Shown here one piece after another: positions 21,793 to 33,225 of a DNA stretch of 64,000 nucleotides (positions are counted from its first letter, which is position 1; every line of letters starts with the position of its first letter). The stretch is from Melieria omissa (Eukaryota; Arthropoda; Insecta; Diptera; Ulidiidae): positions 77,724,450 through 77,788,449 of the forward strand of contig OZ020269.1 in the NCBI GenBank assembly GCA_963971225.1. The letters are read 5' to 3'. The notes under the pieces were generated by a model, which was given only the letters and a program-made list of their open reading frames with translations, did not search any database and was not told the DNA's origin. Both the position numbers and the translations under genes were made by a program.

Positions 21793-24026
21793 TTAGACTT
21801 GTTCGTCCCGAACAAGTACCGAGGCTCCGCCGGAGTAAGACGCCAGTCGCTCCAAATGGACAACTTTCAACCTCGCATTTCTGTTGCTGCAGCGTTGAAC
21901 TCTGTACACCACGTCATTAATCTTCGTAACGACTTTGTACGGTCCTTCCCATGATGTTTGATGTTTTGAAGACAAACCTTTCCTCCGCTGCGGGTTGTAA
22001 AGCATTACCAGATTGCCTTCTTGGAACCCCTCTGGGTTAGCCCGTAGACCATAGCTCGCTGTCAACCTGCTTTCAACTAGTTGAGTGTGGCTCCGCGATC
22101 TTCTCCTCGGCCTTTTCGCAGCCGAACACCGATTACAGCCTCTGATCCACTCAGCGACAAACTCCTGGCATCCTACCCAATAGAACCGCCTTCTTATCTT
22201 GGCGACAGTTTTTGCGATGCCTAGGTGCCCTCCACTGGAGTCGTTATGGTTTTCCTCGATGACATCGTCGATTCGGCCTCTCGGGACCACTATTAGGGAT
22301 TTTCTGGTCCTGCCATCCCTGCTCTCCCACTCGCGGTATAGGCAGCCATCCTGCAGACGTAGACTTTGCCACTGTGCCCAGTAAGCCTTCGCGATCGGGC
22401 TCTCATCAGCCATCTCCTGCCAGGCCGGCCGTAATATCTGCGCTTTGCCTTCGATGATCTTCGCGAGATCCGTATCCTTGCGCTGGTCCTTCTGTACCCT
22501 TTCCGCAAGCCAATCTTCCTCTTGCAGAACTCTTACCGACCGAACATCCACAATTTGTCCCTCGTTTTCGGCCTTCGAATTATGCCTGCGCTCGGTCTCG
22601 AACGAATGGTGTGGCAGAGCGTCATCCCTTCTTGGCGACGTCTTTTGTCCGGAACGCTTTTCTCGCAGATGGCAGTCTCGTGATATGTGGCCTTGCTTGC
22701 CACATCGCCAGCAACTGACTCGAGATGATACTGCCCGCAGCCCCGCTGGTGCCTCCGAGCTCGCTGTCTGGTTTTGCGTGACACGTCCAGATTGGACTAC
22801 ATGCATCTCCGCAGATGAATGTCGAAAACTTCCCCTCCAGGCCGCCTCATACGTCAATGCGCTTGTCACCGTCTCACGGAATGTCGGCTTGCCCATCATC
22901 AATGCACTGCGTCGTGTCTCCGGGTCATGAAGACCTCCAATAAACGCCTCAATCTTCATCCTCTCGAGATAATCAGCGCCGAATTTCGGGTAGCACAACT
23001 GTACGAGCCGCTCAATGTCTTCTGCATACATCTGCAGCGCCTCGTTGGATCTTTGCCTGCGGTTCTTCAGCTCGCAATAATACAGCATTTTGTTCTGCTC
23101 GTCACTGGCTCGTATCTGGCTGCCAGCGCCCTTATGACGGTCTCGTAATCACCTCTCAAACCTTCCGGAACTGTTTTTATTACCTCAGCCGCAGGACCTC
23201 TTAGAGCCAGTATCAGTCTCCGACCTTTCCTAACATCGGCCCACTGACTCTCCAAAGCAGCCATATCGAATTGTAGTTTGAATGTGTCGAACGACGTAGT
23301 ACCATCATAAGTAGGCACTGCTATGGCAAAACTTTCCTCAACCGACTGCACCCTTGCTCGCAGCTGTACCTCTCTGAGCCGCTCCTCCAGACTGTCAACT
23401 CGTTTGTTCAAAGAATCATCCAAGTCGTCAACTCGTCTATTCAGAGAATCATCCAGGCCGTCGACTCGTTTATCTAAGTGTTCCACTTGCGCTCCCAGGT
23501 GCTCCACATTCACATCAAGCTTGTTGGAGATTTCTTCCACTTTCTGCTCCAAGCGCGCAGAATTTTCCTGAAGCTTGGTTTCCATTCGCTCCGCTACTTC
23601 TCGGTTCGCCGATTCCATTTTCACTATTTCTTGATTTGTAATTTCCAGTTTCGCTGCCATTTGCGCCGAAAGTTCTTGATTCGTAGTTTCAAGTTTCGCT
23701 GCAATTTGCGCCGACATTTCACGATTGGAAGTCTCAAACATGCCTTTAAATGCAACCATTAACTGGCTCATGTCCAATGCTTGTAGTGGCGCAGCCGCTG
23801 CAGTCGTACTTTGCAATGACGCAGCACCAGCAGGCGATTCCTCCACCTTGGCCGACGCCTTTAGCTCTTGCGTTCCGAACTCATGCGCAGCCCAATCGAC
23901 GCCTCGTGATTCACACGCCTCTCGCAAGCGCAGCTGCAACTCCACTTTACCACCAGCAGTCGGCAAATTCCAGACAGCCAGCTCCTTCTTCAGCTGGTCA
24001 ACCTTCAGCAGCTCCAGTTTAACCAT
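21793..24026 (-). pseudogene. Gag-integrase polyprotein of element 2, frameshifted, integrase core deleted
   Basis: The start at 24026 gives the same SAP-like opening (MVKLELLKVDQLKKELA), a longer coiled coil and Gag. A roughly 5-bp insertion near 23105 shifts frame, and the rest lies in 21793-23088 with the CCHC knuckle (CWRCGKQGHISRDC) and the integrase HHCC finger. The region from after CNRCSAAK to the C-terminal domain is deleted, removing the DDE residues. The passage from knuckle to integrase tether (REKRSGQ...SPRR...ALPHHS) aligns without a gap to element 1. Confidence 0.85.
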
Positions 24027-24068
24027 GTCTGCGTTTTTATAATTTTATTTTACTTTCAGTAATACAAT

Positions 24069-24084
24069 CCCACTTCTGACACCA
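24069..24084 (-). other. Primer binding site of element 2
   Basis: CCCACTTCTGACACCA (plus strand), identical to the site of element 1, lies 1 nt inside the 5' LTR. Confidence 0.7.
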
Positions 24085-24085
24085 A

Positions 24086-24488
24086 TGTTACGAAATTCCA
24101 CAGTTCGTTATCGACGGTTCGTTTTGATTGTGGTTGAAAATAAAACAACTTCAATTACTCAGCAAAAATCAACAATCACTTTATTTACAGATTTACACTT
24201 CGCTTGTATATACACTTATTACCACTTTGCTTGCTCAACACAGACTCGACTCATTCCGCTGCACACTGCTGCTTTTATACCAGTTTTCTTATCGCGCCGA
24301 AGTTTCTTGCAACTTCTAATTGGAAAGCGCTCGACCATTCTCGCACAGCCCATTTCTTCGAGAACCATCCTTGCCATATCGGACTATACCACGCGAATTT
24401 ATAACAGTTTTGCTGTACTTCAAAGTACATGCCTAAAAGTATGCTTGCAAAAGCGTTCATGCAAAGCAAAGAGTGCCTTTTCGTTTCA
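24086..24488 (-). repeat. 5' LTR of element 2
   Basis: It has the same ends as the 3' LTR. The LTRs at 41507 and 48058 (opposite orientation) are diverged members of the same LTR family. Confidence 0.9.
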
Positions 24489-25928
24489 CTATGTTTTGTG
24501 TCGATGTTGCAATTTAGCAATTTTTTTTTCATGTAAAGCAATATTTTGGTTCAGACTTTTTACATGCGAAGATTCTCACAATAAGTAAAAAATGCACCTC
24601 TGCATATAAATTGTAGAGCCATCTTATAGTTCCGTCGAAAGTACACGGCGACGAGCGGCAAGGAACTGCCACAAACTGTTAACCCTTTCGCAACCTTATG
24701 GGTTGCTACTTTGTGGGCGTCTGAACCCTCTGTTATATCAAAATTACATTTTTTGTTGGTCCTTAGAATACTTAGTTTGAAGTTTTAGCAAAAATATGGA
24801 ATTAATTAACTGAATATTTAAGTTTAAAGAATATATAATATACTAATGTATATTAATGATATATCTTGACAGAGTAAAGGAAGAAGAAGCAGAAAAATTA
24901 AATAACTTTTTAATTTGACGTTTTCTTTCAATTTAGATAATTTTTTGTTTAATTTTGGTTGAAGTAAAAGAAGAAATATTAATTTTCGTTATGCGTAAAA
25001 AGTTTTATGTTTAAGTAATTATTTCAACCACAACGATGTGGTTGCTCTCATAGAAATCACTCTAAAAGACAGGGTATAAAAATTAAAAAAATTTCTTATG
25101 GAATGTTGCTAACATAACCACATAGAAGCCTGAAACATAAAATTTAAAATTTTAACTTTCCCCGTAAAAATCTGTAGCGAAAGGGTTAATAACAATTTTT
25201 GGAAATTAAAGTAATGTTAATGTGAATTCACACTCTTTTTGGTCATAGTTTTGTAGCATCAATTTTTTGTAAAGAAATTTTGCTTATGTATGTATGCAAA
25301 TGTTTGCTTTGTAGATTAAATTAATACTCAAGTGGTGATGTGAACTGAGCAAAACTAGTATTGGATTTTATTTTATATGTATGATGTTTTTTAGCCGATG
25401 TTTTGTCAACATCGATACCTCCTTCCGCATAACATCGATGTTGAAAACATCGATCCTTTTTGGTCGATGTCGCAGCTCTAGTCTCAGTAGGCAACAGAGT
25501 ATGTTAGAAGTGACCTATCTCGACCCACAAAGCTTGCATTCTATAGGACGCACATTCTGTCCGTGCTCTTTTACGGCGCTGAAGCATGGGCACTGTTGCG
25601 TAATGACAAAGCGGCCCTTGGGGTGTTCGAATACGAATTCGAATATCGAATACGAACGAATAACGAGCTGTATGAGCTGTTTTAAGACATGGACGCTTGC
25701 TTGACGTTGTCCACGTATGAACGATGTAGTTCCGGCAAAGAAGATGCTCGACGCGGTAGTTGGAGTTTGACGACCGAAGACCGATCTCCCGTGGAAGGAC
25801 CAAATTGAGGACGCCCTATATTTTCTTAGTGAAACCAACTGGCTGACGTTTCGAATGTTTGACCATCCCTATTTACTTTTCCTTCTAAATAATTTGTTTA
25901 ACCCTCGTACAGGCACATATTTAAAAAC

Positions 25929-26187
25929 CTTAGTTCACGCACTTGGTGCCTGGCCAGACCCCTATGTATTTACATGCATTTGTATGGGAATAGGAGGTGC
26001 GCGCCGTCGAATTTCTAGCTCAAGTAGGTAAATGATTTTAATTTCTTACCTTTCTATTTTGTTTTGGCATAGAATCAGCTACATGTGTGTAAAAAAATAT
26101 ATTTGAAAAAGAATCGAAATGCAGAAAAAAACAACTTTTTGTTTCGATGATTTTTTTCGTTTATTACAAGCCAAAACAAAGAATATT
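25929..26187. repeat. Left inverted arm of the piggyBac element
   Basis: It is the reverse complement of 28055-28313 with only a few mismatches. It contains TGGCCAGACC, GGAGGTGCGCGCCGTCG and, at the inner edge, CCAAAACAAAGAATATT. Confidence 0.85.
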
Positions 26188-26442
26188 GTTTTAGAAAAAC
26201 ACACATGTATGCCTATGCATATGTATATGTATACGTATGTATGAGTGTCAAGCATGGCATACTAGATAGAATATGTAATGTGAGTGAGCTAAAAATGCAC
26301 ATGAAATCATTTCACCTGTTTTTAGGTCAGTTGTCGATAGAACGTCTACAGAAAACAACGACTGTGAGAGCTAAAAAAAACTTTTGCGGGATCCCAAGCT
26401 CAACCACAAATTGATGCATCGGGCGAAGTTGATGACGGTTTT

Positions 26443-28004
26443 ATGTATGGCAAAGACGGTACCAAATGGAGCAAAGCTGAGCCCGCTGCATCTCGTGTAC
26501 GTCAGCATAATATCATGCGCTTTCGAGGTGGACCCAAAACACAAAACATCATTCCACTCGAGGTATCGAAGCTTTTTTTTCACAAAATATTTCGTACATC
26601 ATCATTACTGAAACGAATCGACATGGAAAAGAGGCTGTTCGAAAATGGAACGAACCAAATCCAGAATCGAAACCAAGAGAATGGGTTGATTTGACCAGCA
26701 CTGAGCTGGATGCATTCATTGGCATTATTTTGGCTTCTGGCGTGGCGCACAATAATATGCAGGATTCGCGTTTGTTATGGCATTCCAATGCGCTGCCAAT
26801 ATTTCGTGCAGCTATGTCCCACAAACGATTCATTGCTTTGTCCAGATATATTCGTTTTGATAACAATCGTACACGTGAATTTCGTCAACAAACCGATAGA
26901 GCAGCTCCGATTCTTGATATATGGAATTTTTTGAACGAAAATCTTGGCCGTTATTATGAACCGCACGAAAACGTTACCATCGATGAGCAGCTTTTTCCAT
27001 ATCGTGGCCGCACAAAATTTACACAATACATTCCATCGAAACCGGCCAAATATGGCATAAAAGTGTGGTGGGCATGCGATTCGAAGACAAAATTTCCATT
27101 GCAAGGCAAATTATACACTGGAAGGGAACAAGGAGCTGAGCGAGAGGTGAATCAAGGTGAAAATGTGTTGATGCATTTTGCAAATCGTTACACCAACAGC
27201 GGCAGAACAATTGTAGCTGATAATTTCTACACTACACTCGATGGTACTAAGCGTTTGGCTGCACTTGGTCTCGCATTTGTTGGCACCATTCGATCCAACA
27301 AAAGATGTCTTTCAAAAGAAGTAATGAAAAGCAATAAACGGCCGATCCTTTCATCTGTGTTTGGTTTTCATGACAATCTTGTTTCGCTGTGCAGCTACGT
27401 ACCGAAAAAAAACAAGACGGTCAATTTACTTTCCACCGTTCATTACACAAAAAACATCGAAGGCGAAGCAATGAAACCCGACGCGATTTTGTATTATAAT
27501 TCGACTAAGGCTGGCGTTGATACGATGGACCAAATGCTTACGCATTATACAACAAAACGACCAACCAGACGCTGGACAATGGCTTTTTTTTGCAATATGA
27601 TTGATGTTATGGCTTTGGCAACATATATCATTTGCAAAGAAAACGAGGGAACCACTCGAAAAGACGGACGTCGTACTTTTTTGGATACGATTTCAAAAAC
27701 ATTGGTTCTCGCAAATATCGACAATCGCATGAATAAACCACATATTCTCGCAAAGCTTACGACTCGTTTGGCTTTTGAATCGTTCTTCGGTAGAGCAATA
27801 CAATTACCCAGCAGCTCAATAGTTTCACATAGCAGCGGTCCTGATACACTAAGTGGCCGTAGAGACTGTCGAGTTTGTTTACAAGAAGGCGATAAAATTC
27901 GTCGAAAAACTCGTTTTTTTTGCTCCAAATGTACAAACGCTGTATGTCAACAACACTCAAAAATCAATTATACATGCTTTGCATGCATTCCCCGAAACCC
28001 ATAA
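26443..28004 (+). pseudogene. piggyBac transposase (DDE_Tnp_1_7), one frameshift
   Basis: The N-terminal part (26443-26694 frame, FRGGPKTQNIIPLE) is separated from the main frame by a shift near the T8 run at 26573-26580. The main frame (437 codons from 26691) also extends upstream through IIITETNRHGKEAVRKW. The catalytic Asp residues are at codon 98 (TIDEQLFPYRG), 177 (VADNFYTT) and 277/280 (AGVDTMDQM). The C-terminus has the Cys-rich finger (CRVCLQEGD...CSKC...C..C). The enzyme cuts and pastes at TTAA. All catalytic residues are present, so only the frameshift is an obvious defect. Confidence 0.85.
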
Positions 28005-28054
28005 TCCGATTCCATTTCATAATAAAAATCATTAGATTTCCATTCCTTGCGTTC

Positions 28055-28313
28055 AATATTCTTTGTTTTGGCTTGTAATAAACGAAAAAAAATTATCGAA
28101 ACAAAAAGTTGTTTTTTTCTGCATTTCGATTATTTTTCAAATATATTTTTTTACACACATGTAGCGGATTCTATGCCAAAACAAAATAGAAAGGTAAGAA
28201 ATCAAAATCATTTACCTACTTGAACTAGAAATTCGACGGCGCGCACCTCCTATTCCCATACAAATGCATGTAAATACATAGGGGTCTGGCCAGGCACCAA
28301 GTGCGTGAACTAA
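28055..28313. repeat. Right inverted arm of the piggyBac element
   Basis: It pairs with 25929-26187. The extra 192 bp between this arm and the right end include a further copy of GCCTGGCCAGACCC (28475-28488), suggesting part of the arm was duplicated at the right end. Confidence 0.85.
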
Positions 28314-28509
28314 GTTGGATTTTTTTAATCCTTTTTTTTCGTCCTGTTCGAAAAATGTTGTCCAAAATTTGATTGCACAGATCGAAAGCCAATGAAAATT
28401 TTGAAGGGTACCCGGAGTTTCATTCCGATCCATATATTAAAACTATGTTAAATTAACGCGCAAAATCGAAATATGCCTGGCCAGACCCGTGTGCGTGTAC
28501 GAGGGTTAA

Positions 28510-28745
28510 ATAAACCTACCCTCCATATCCTACTTTTAGGAGGGCTGCCATTCAAAATTGGCTAGTTTTTGTAGAATTAGCTCCCCACTTGTAAATATAA
28601 TTGAGACAACATCGTATCTCAGAAACTTCTAATTTGAACAGTTTCACATTGGACAATGTTCTTCGGCACAAAAAATACAAAGTCAATTGAACTTCGAAGA
28701 TCATTATTTTCCTTATGGAAAATATGCCACAAATGTATGTATATA
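28510..28745. other. No feature recognised between piggyBac and the next element
   Basis: AT-rich unique sequence with no coding motif or terminal repeat that I could pair. Confidence 0.4.
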
Positions 28746-29556
28746 TCGAGCCCTTCCCGCGATTTCATCGTATGAGCCATTTTTACCGAAATTTTTTTTT
28801 ACCGAAAACGATAGCACTATAAACTAACCATCAGTCCCTAAAAGCTCACTCCTCTACGATGAACCGTTATGAAGTTAGAGAAAAACAATTTTATCGTATG
28901 TCCACCTCACATTTTTCCTTCATTTTTGTGCCCGCGACTAGCTATGCGATACGATAAAATTGCTCTAGTTACAAAAAGTAAATTTTTAACTTTATTGCAA
29001 AAGTGTGAAATTGAAAATATTTTAATAGTGAAAAGTAAATATTACATAATTGTTGAAGGTGAAAAATGGCCTATTTGCAGGAAAAGGTTTTTTTCTTAAT
29101 TCTTTGCAGTGTCAGTGTTATAAAAAATAGGTGTGCAGTGGTTCGCAGTTACGTATTGAGTAAATTGAGGTGCAGTAATTTGATGATAAATTAAAAAATA
29201 ATAATTAAGTTAATGCTTTGATAATAAAAAAAGTAAAGAAAAAAATAAATAAAAGTTTAAAAAAAAAAGTTTAAAAAACGAACAGCGGAGTTGGCTCACG
29301 AATATTTAGATTTAAAATTTGATGGAATGATAAAAGATGTGCTAGTCAAAACATATGACGAATAAAGTACAGTGGACGTCCAGTATAACGAACTTTCCAT
29401 TTAACGAATTATGGATTTAACGTACGGCCAAATTTTCTTCATTGCTGGTTCTATATTAAGAACAAAAGTGAAATTTGCTATTCGATATAACGAATACTTA
29501 CGCTGTTTTTCACCCTTCCAATTGTTTTTGTTTGAGAATTCACATTCTTTAAAATA

Positions 29557-30822
29557 GGTCTGTTTGGCCAGATTTCCAGTAAAAATTATCCAGTAAAAAA
29601 TATCAGGAGAGTAAGCTAGCGTACGCTCCCTAAAATCAAACTATCCAAAAAAGTAAACAAACAGCAATTTGTAAGAATTTGCAAGTTTTAACTCTTGGTT
29701 ACACCACTGGGACTTGGCCCACTCACAATACACAGTAAAAAGGGTGTAAACAGGAGGGTTAAAGAACAAAACAGCTGATCTAAAAGTTTCATTTGAGGTT
29801 GTGGTAGGGAAAAGTATGTTAAATCAGACATTTAATGTAAAATGCAAATAGTTCGTTGCGCTCAATCTGCAATTCTTCCCTTTGAGCTTCAGCGGGTAAA
29901 GCTGAGCAAGACGGTTGTGGGTCAGCAGGCTTGCGAACGCACAATTTCTTTGCTGTTTCCATTTGCCTCCAATGTTTTCAAAAATTTATGGTTCGTATGG
30001 CAGCTAGTCATATGCAGTGTTGTGACTAATATATTAAAGTAGTGTAACTAATTACGTAGTATATTACTTTTGCTTTAAAAATGTAGTGTAACTGGTTACT
30101 TTTCCCCATAAGTAATCACCTTCAGTAATATTACTACTTTTTGTCAAGTTACTTATTACAATATTAGATACTTTTTAGTCAAGTTCTAATTTTCATGTAA
30201 AAGAGCAGCACTGATAACATGATTAAGATCTATTACAATTATACAACGCTGCACTTGTTCATACTGGACATAGCTCGCGTCTTTCATTTCCAACTGAGTT
30301 TGATAGTGGAGAAACAATTAACATTTGCAAGCAATTTCAAGCGGTTTTAACAAAAAAGGTAGCGAAATTCAAATTGTAATTCTAAATGAAATAAACATTT
30401 AACCTGATTGTTTTTTTGCAGAATGACTACTTTTAATGGCTGGAAATTCCGCAAATATTTCGATTTGTTGACGGAAAATAATATATTACTGTTTGTGATA
30501 CATTACTTGACATTTCCAGTAATAAGTAATGTAACGATATTACTTTCAGATGTCAGTAATGTGTAATAAGTAATATGTTACTGTCAAAAGTAATAAGTCC
30601 CAACACTGGTCATATGTTTTTCTTGTTCTTCTTCTTACTGGCAAAAAGTTACTGGACAAAATTTCTCCAGTAAAAACTTGCAAGTTCTCACGAAGTGAAC
30701 TGCCACTTTACGCTCTCATTTTCTCTCTCGTTACTAGAGATTTGGCGTCAACAAACAGGATCCAGTAAAAATTTGTACAAATTTGTACAAATTCGTACAA
30801 ATTATTCTCTGCCAAACAGACC
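29557..30822. mobile_element. TA-flanked MITE, third level of the nest
   Basis: The inverted ends are GGTCTGTTTGGC(C)AGA with TA outside (29555-29556, 30823-30824). A second member of the family is at 33785-34406, colinear over most of its length. It is split by a hAT MITE (30015-30608). No coding capacity. Confidence 0.75.
30015..30608. mobile_element. hAT MITE, innermost level of the nest
   Basis: The ends are CAGTGTTG(T/G)GAC inverted, with the perfect 8-bp duplication GTCATATG on both sides (30007-30014, 30609-30616). The related MITE at 33785 keeps the unfilled site CAGTCATATGTTTTTC near 34216. The inside is rich in AGTAATNTTAC-like repeats. Length is 594 bp, without coding sequence. 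Confidence 0.85.
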
Positions 30823-31139
30823 TAATAACAATGAATGTTTGGTTTCGTCAAGTGAACGGTACCTCAATTGTTTTTGTTTTTGTTACGTTAAATCTTTAAA
30901 ATTTACGTCAAGTTACCAATATTTTCAAATTCTGTTTGTATGCATTGCTGATCATTTTCACAGGATTTGTTTTGCGTTCGGTCGGCGTTTTTCTTTTAAA
31001 AATTAAAATTTCAATAACCAATCAAGAAAAATGTCCAGACAGAAAAGTTCACTTGCGGTAAAGAAGCAATCCGCATCGAAGACTTTTCACTGTACACACA
31101 TAGCCATTTTGTGCTGGAATAAAACATGATATTTTTTAA

Positions 31140-31411
31140 CCTTCTGTCTGTCCTTTGCTCAAAATTGCTTTCGCTGTCCTTTGGGGTCAGGATGACCCCA
31201 ATCAAACTGTTATATAATTTACTGACAAAACATGAAGAAATCTTACACATAAATCATAAAAGAAAAGAGGAAAGCCTCGAATAGTGTTTTTCTTGATTTT
31301 TTATTGGGTTGTAAGCGCGATTAACACTTAATAACACAAGTACACAAAGCCGCTCAACCGTATTTTTAATTCCGCCTGGGGTCAAATAGACCCCACGGGA
31401 CAGGCAGAAGG
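31140..31411. mobile_element. piggyBac-type MITE (272 bp)
   Basis: TTAA flanks both ends (31136-31139, 31412-31415). The inverted ends are CCTTCTG(T/C)CTGTCC. Small hairpins GGGGTCA...TGACCCC and GGGGTCAAATAGACCCC lie near each end. It is inserted in the pogo-like MITE, so it is younger than that element. Confidence 0.8.
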
Positions 31412-31916
31412 TTAAAAACTGAATATGTGAGATTTATTTCTTTAAGAAGGGTGGTTTAAAACAACAAAAATTTCGATCGATTCTAAATTTCGATAAGATT
31501 CTTTATATTGGACGTCCACTGTATTTAATTTTTTTCTGAAATTTTTTTATTTTTTATATAAAACTACACTATATCACTATGAATAACACTACGTCAATCT
31601 GAAAGTAACAATTCTTTGTATTCAATAAATGAAAATAGATTATACCAAGGAAAACATTATTTTTTACTTATTTTTTACTGCAATATTTAAATCGCTCATA
31701 ATAGTGCCCGCACAAATTATCGTATGTCCAAAATAACACCGTTGCGCTTTGCTGAAGTTATTAAAATAACATATTCCAAGTGTGGAACCCTAAATAAAGT
31801 GTGTATGCCAAAAATCATGCAGCTTTGTTGCGCCAATGCAGAGAAAACCAAAAAAAACGTCTCCTGTAAAATTTGGTTTTTGGCTCATACGATAAAAACG
31901 CGGGAAGGGCTCGATA

Positions 31917-32451
31917 TGTATAATAATTGCATACACAATATAAACAAATTGTGTTATGTACTCATATTTAAGAAGAAGATAAAATCATAGTACCATGAAT
32001 CAAGCAATTATTCTTATAAACTGACACACCCCACAGTGCGTCGAAGTGAGACAAAAATAAAAAACATTTATGTCACCGATTTCAAAGAAATAATTGTAAT
32101 TTGAAAGGTAATACTTCCATTAAGCTAGATCTCAAATAATTTCTAAATCGGTTAAATTTTGAAAGTTATAGCATTTACATTTTTGCAAATATAAAAAAGT
32201 TGTTCTATGCTATTTAAACAAAATAATTTGTTGTGTTTTAAACTATAAAAGGTCGAACGAAAAATAAAGAATTGCGCATTTTTACACCCATTTTGTATGT
32301 ATTTCTCTAAAATGAACTTTCTTGTTTGGATAATGAAATCAAATTCTGCAACTTTTGTTTGATATTTTGTAAAATAATTGGATTTTCGTAAACTACTCTA
32401 ACTAAAAAATTTGATTTTTATACCCTACACTGAGGTGCCTAGAGGCACGTA
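31917..32451. other. No gene recognised; AT-rich
   Basis: Strongly AT-rich sequence with no motif or paired terminal repeat that I could identify. Confidence 0.4.
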
Positions 32452-32866
32452 TTATTACAAAAATTAGCTCAGCCACCTCAACTCCGGCATTGTCATTTCT
32501 CTGAATTGTGCTCAAAACAAATAATAAAACACATAACACTTCTCTAACGCAGCTCAAACTAGCAGTCGCGTTATTTACAATTTTGCTATTTCCACACGTG
32601 TTACTACTAATTGCACTACCCCGAGTTACACTTTTGCTAGCTAAAACCAAACTCTTCCTTCTGCGCTGTACCCGGTTGCCTTTTATACTTGCCTGCTAGT
32701 CGCGTAGATTGTCTCGCACATTCTAATTGGACTAAAAAATTTCCAGTCACATCGCGAGTCATCTTGCGAAACTACCATGCCCCCAAAAATATGCCAACGC
32801 AAGTCGTATTCTACTTTGCCTTCCTTGTAAGCTGCAAAGTGACAGCAAGGATTTTCGTCACACTAC
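32452..32866 (-). mobile_element. Degenerate solo LTR related to the element 1 family
   Basis: Landmarks occur in the same order as in the 14752 LTR: TCTCTGAATTGTG, AATAAAACACATAACAC, TTATTTACAATTT, CCTTTTATACTTGCC (minus-strand TATA), CTCGCACATTCTAATTGGACT and the end CGTCACACTA. No internal sequence follows and the ends are eroded, so no duplication can be read. It is an old insertion, later hit by a SINE at its edge. Confidence 0.55.
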
Positions 32867-32877
32867 ATTAACTTTGG

Positions 32878-33211
32878 AGGCAGTCGCCGTGGCTCAGTTG
32901 GTTAGTGCGTTGGACCGCGAGTCGAAGGCAGCGACCCAGGTTCAAGTACTGCCTGTAATAACACTTAAAAAAAATAACGGGAAAACTCGTTTTCTCTTTC
33001 GGTGGCTGTCCTCTCAGCTGGAAATGGCAAACCTCTGAGAGTAAAAATTGCTTATGAAAGAGCTCCCAACCTGCCGTTCGGAACCGGCATAAAACTGTAG
33101 GTCCCTTCCACCCGCGTACAAATTCACACGCACAACACGGGTGGTTGTGGGAAGCTAGAAAATTAGTCTCGCGTAAGCGGGCTGTCGTGCCAGTCAATTA
33201 AAAAAAATTAT
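32878..33211 (+). mobile_element. tRNA-derived SINE, family B, full length
   Basis: The tRNA-like head has A box TGGCTCAGTTGG and B box GGTTCAAGTAC, followed by a body with GGCAAACCTCTGAGAG and a hairpin-like region (CCTGCCGTTCGGAACCGGC). The 14-bp duplication TACATTAACTTTGG flanks it (32864-32877, 33212-33225). At 334 bp it is the best reference copy for the copies at 57231 and 59678. Confidence 0.85.
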
Positions 33212-33225
33212 TACATTAACTTTGG

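Larger units (their letters stand above)
21379..24488 (-). mobile_element. Gypsy-type Gag-integrase element without RT (element 2)
   Basis: The LTRs are 403 bp each (21379-21781, 24086-24488), with about six differences and the 4-bp duplication CTAT (21375-21378, 24489-24492). A tRNA-Leu-like primer site is at 24069-24084. It encodes the same Gag-integrase plan as element 1, joined at the same point, but has a different LTR sequence, a frameshift, and loss of the integrase core. It is therefore a separate lineage member, not a copy of element 1. Confidence 0.9.
21259..25480. mobile_element. Non-autonomous hAT element (about 1.1 kb) carrying LTR element 2
   Basis: The ends are inverted repeats (TAGGGCTGCGACATCGAT left; TAGAGCTGCGACATCGACC as the reverse complement of the right end). 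The 8-bp duplication GTCTCAGT flanks it (21251-21258, 25481-25488), diagnostic of hAT. Multiple CATCGATG motifs crowd both ends and may be transposase binding sites. No transposase frame is present. Without the inserted LTR element it is about 1108 bp, and the interior right of it (24493-25390) is AT-rich. Confidence 0.85.
21208..25835 (+). pseudogene. RTE-like LINE fragment split by a hAT element
   Basis: Left of the hAT insertion the frame reads RRVTFANRCYYGLS. To its right it continues with SVLFYGAEAWALLRNDKAAL and, after frameshifts, a diverged KMLDAVVG...DLPWKDQIED block, the usual order in the C-terminal part of RTE-type ORFs. Coding parts are 21208-21258 and 25489-25835. No RT catalytic motif remains. 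Reading across the insertion fits an intact ancestral site once one copy of GTCTCAGT is removed. Confidence 0.65.
25902..28505 (+). mobile_element. piggyBac transposon with 259-bp inverted arms
   Basis: TTAA flanks both ends (25898-25901, 28506-28509). The terminal repeats begin CCCTCGTACA and agree over about 16 bp with one mismatch. Besides these, two nearly identical inverted arms of about 259 bp lie at 25929-26187 and 28055-28313, 27 bp from the left end but 192 bp from the right end. The transposase gene sits between them. It is a near-complete piggyBac with a frameshift in the N-terminal coding part. Confidence 0.9.
29370..31521. mobile_element. pogo/Tc1-like MITE, second level of the nest
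   Basis: The inverted ends begin CAGTGGACGTCC (left) and the same as the reverse complement of the right, with TA on both sides (29368-29369, 31522-31523). Both ends then read TATAACGAA/TATAAAGAA-like. No transposase is seen. It carries two further inserts, at 29557-30822 and 31140-31411. Confidence 0.75.
28746..31914. mobile_element. TA-flanked DNA element, outermost of a four-level nest
   Basis: The inverted ends begin TCGAGCCCTTCCCGCG and agree over about 33 bp, including ATCGTATGAGCCA. TA lies outside each end (28744-28745, 31915-31916), as in Tc1/mariner-like elements. Without its inserts it is about 1 kb. The 76-codon frame at 28869 has no transposase motif, so it is probably non-autonomous. 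Another TIR element (29370-31521) lies inside. Confidence 0.7.

Noticed and set aside
28869..29099. 76-codon open frame inside the TA-flanked element
   Set aside because: It has no transposase or zinc-finger motif, and the composition is that of the surrounding AT-rich DNA.
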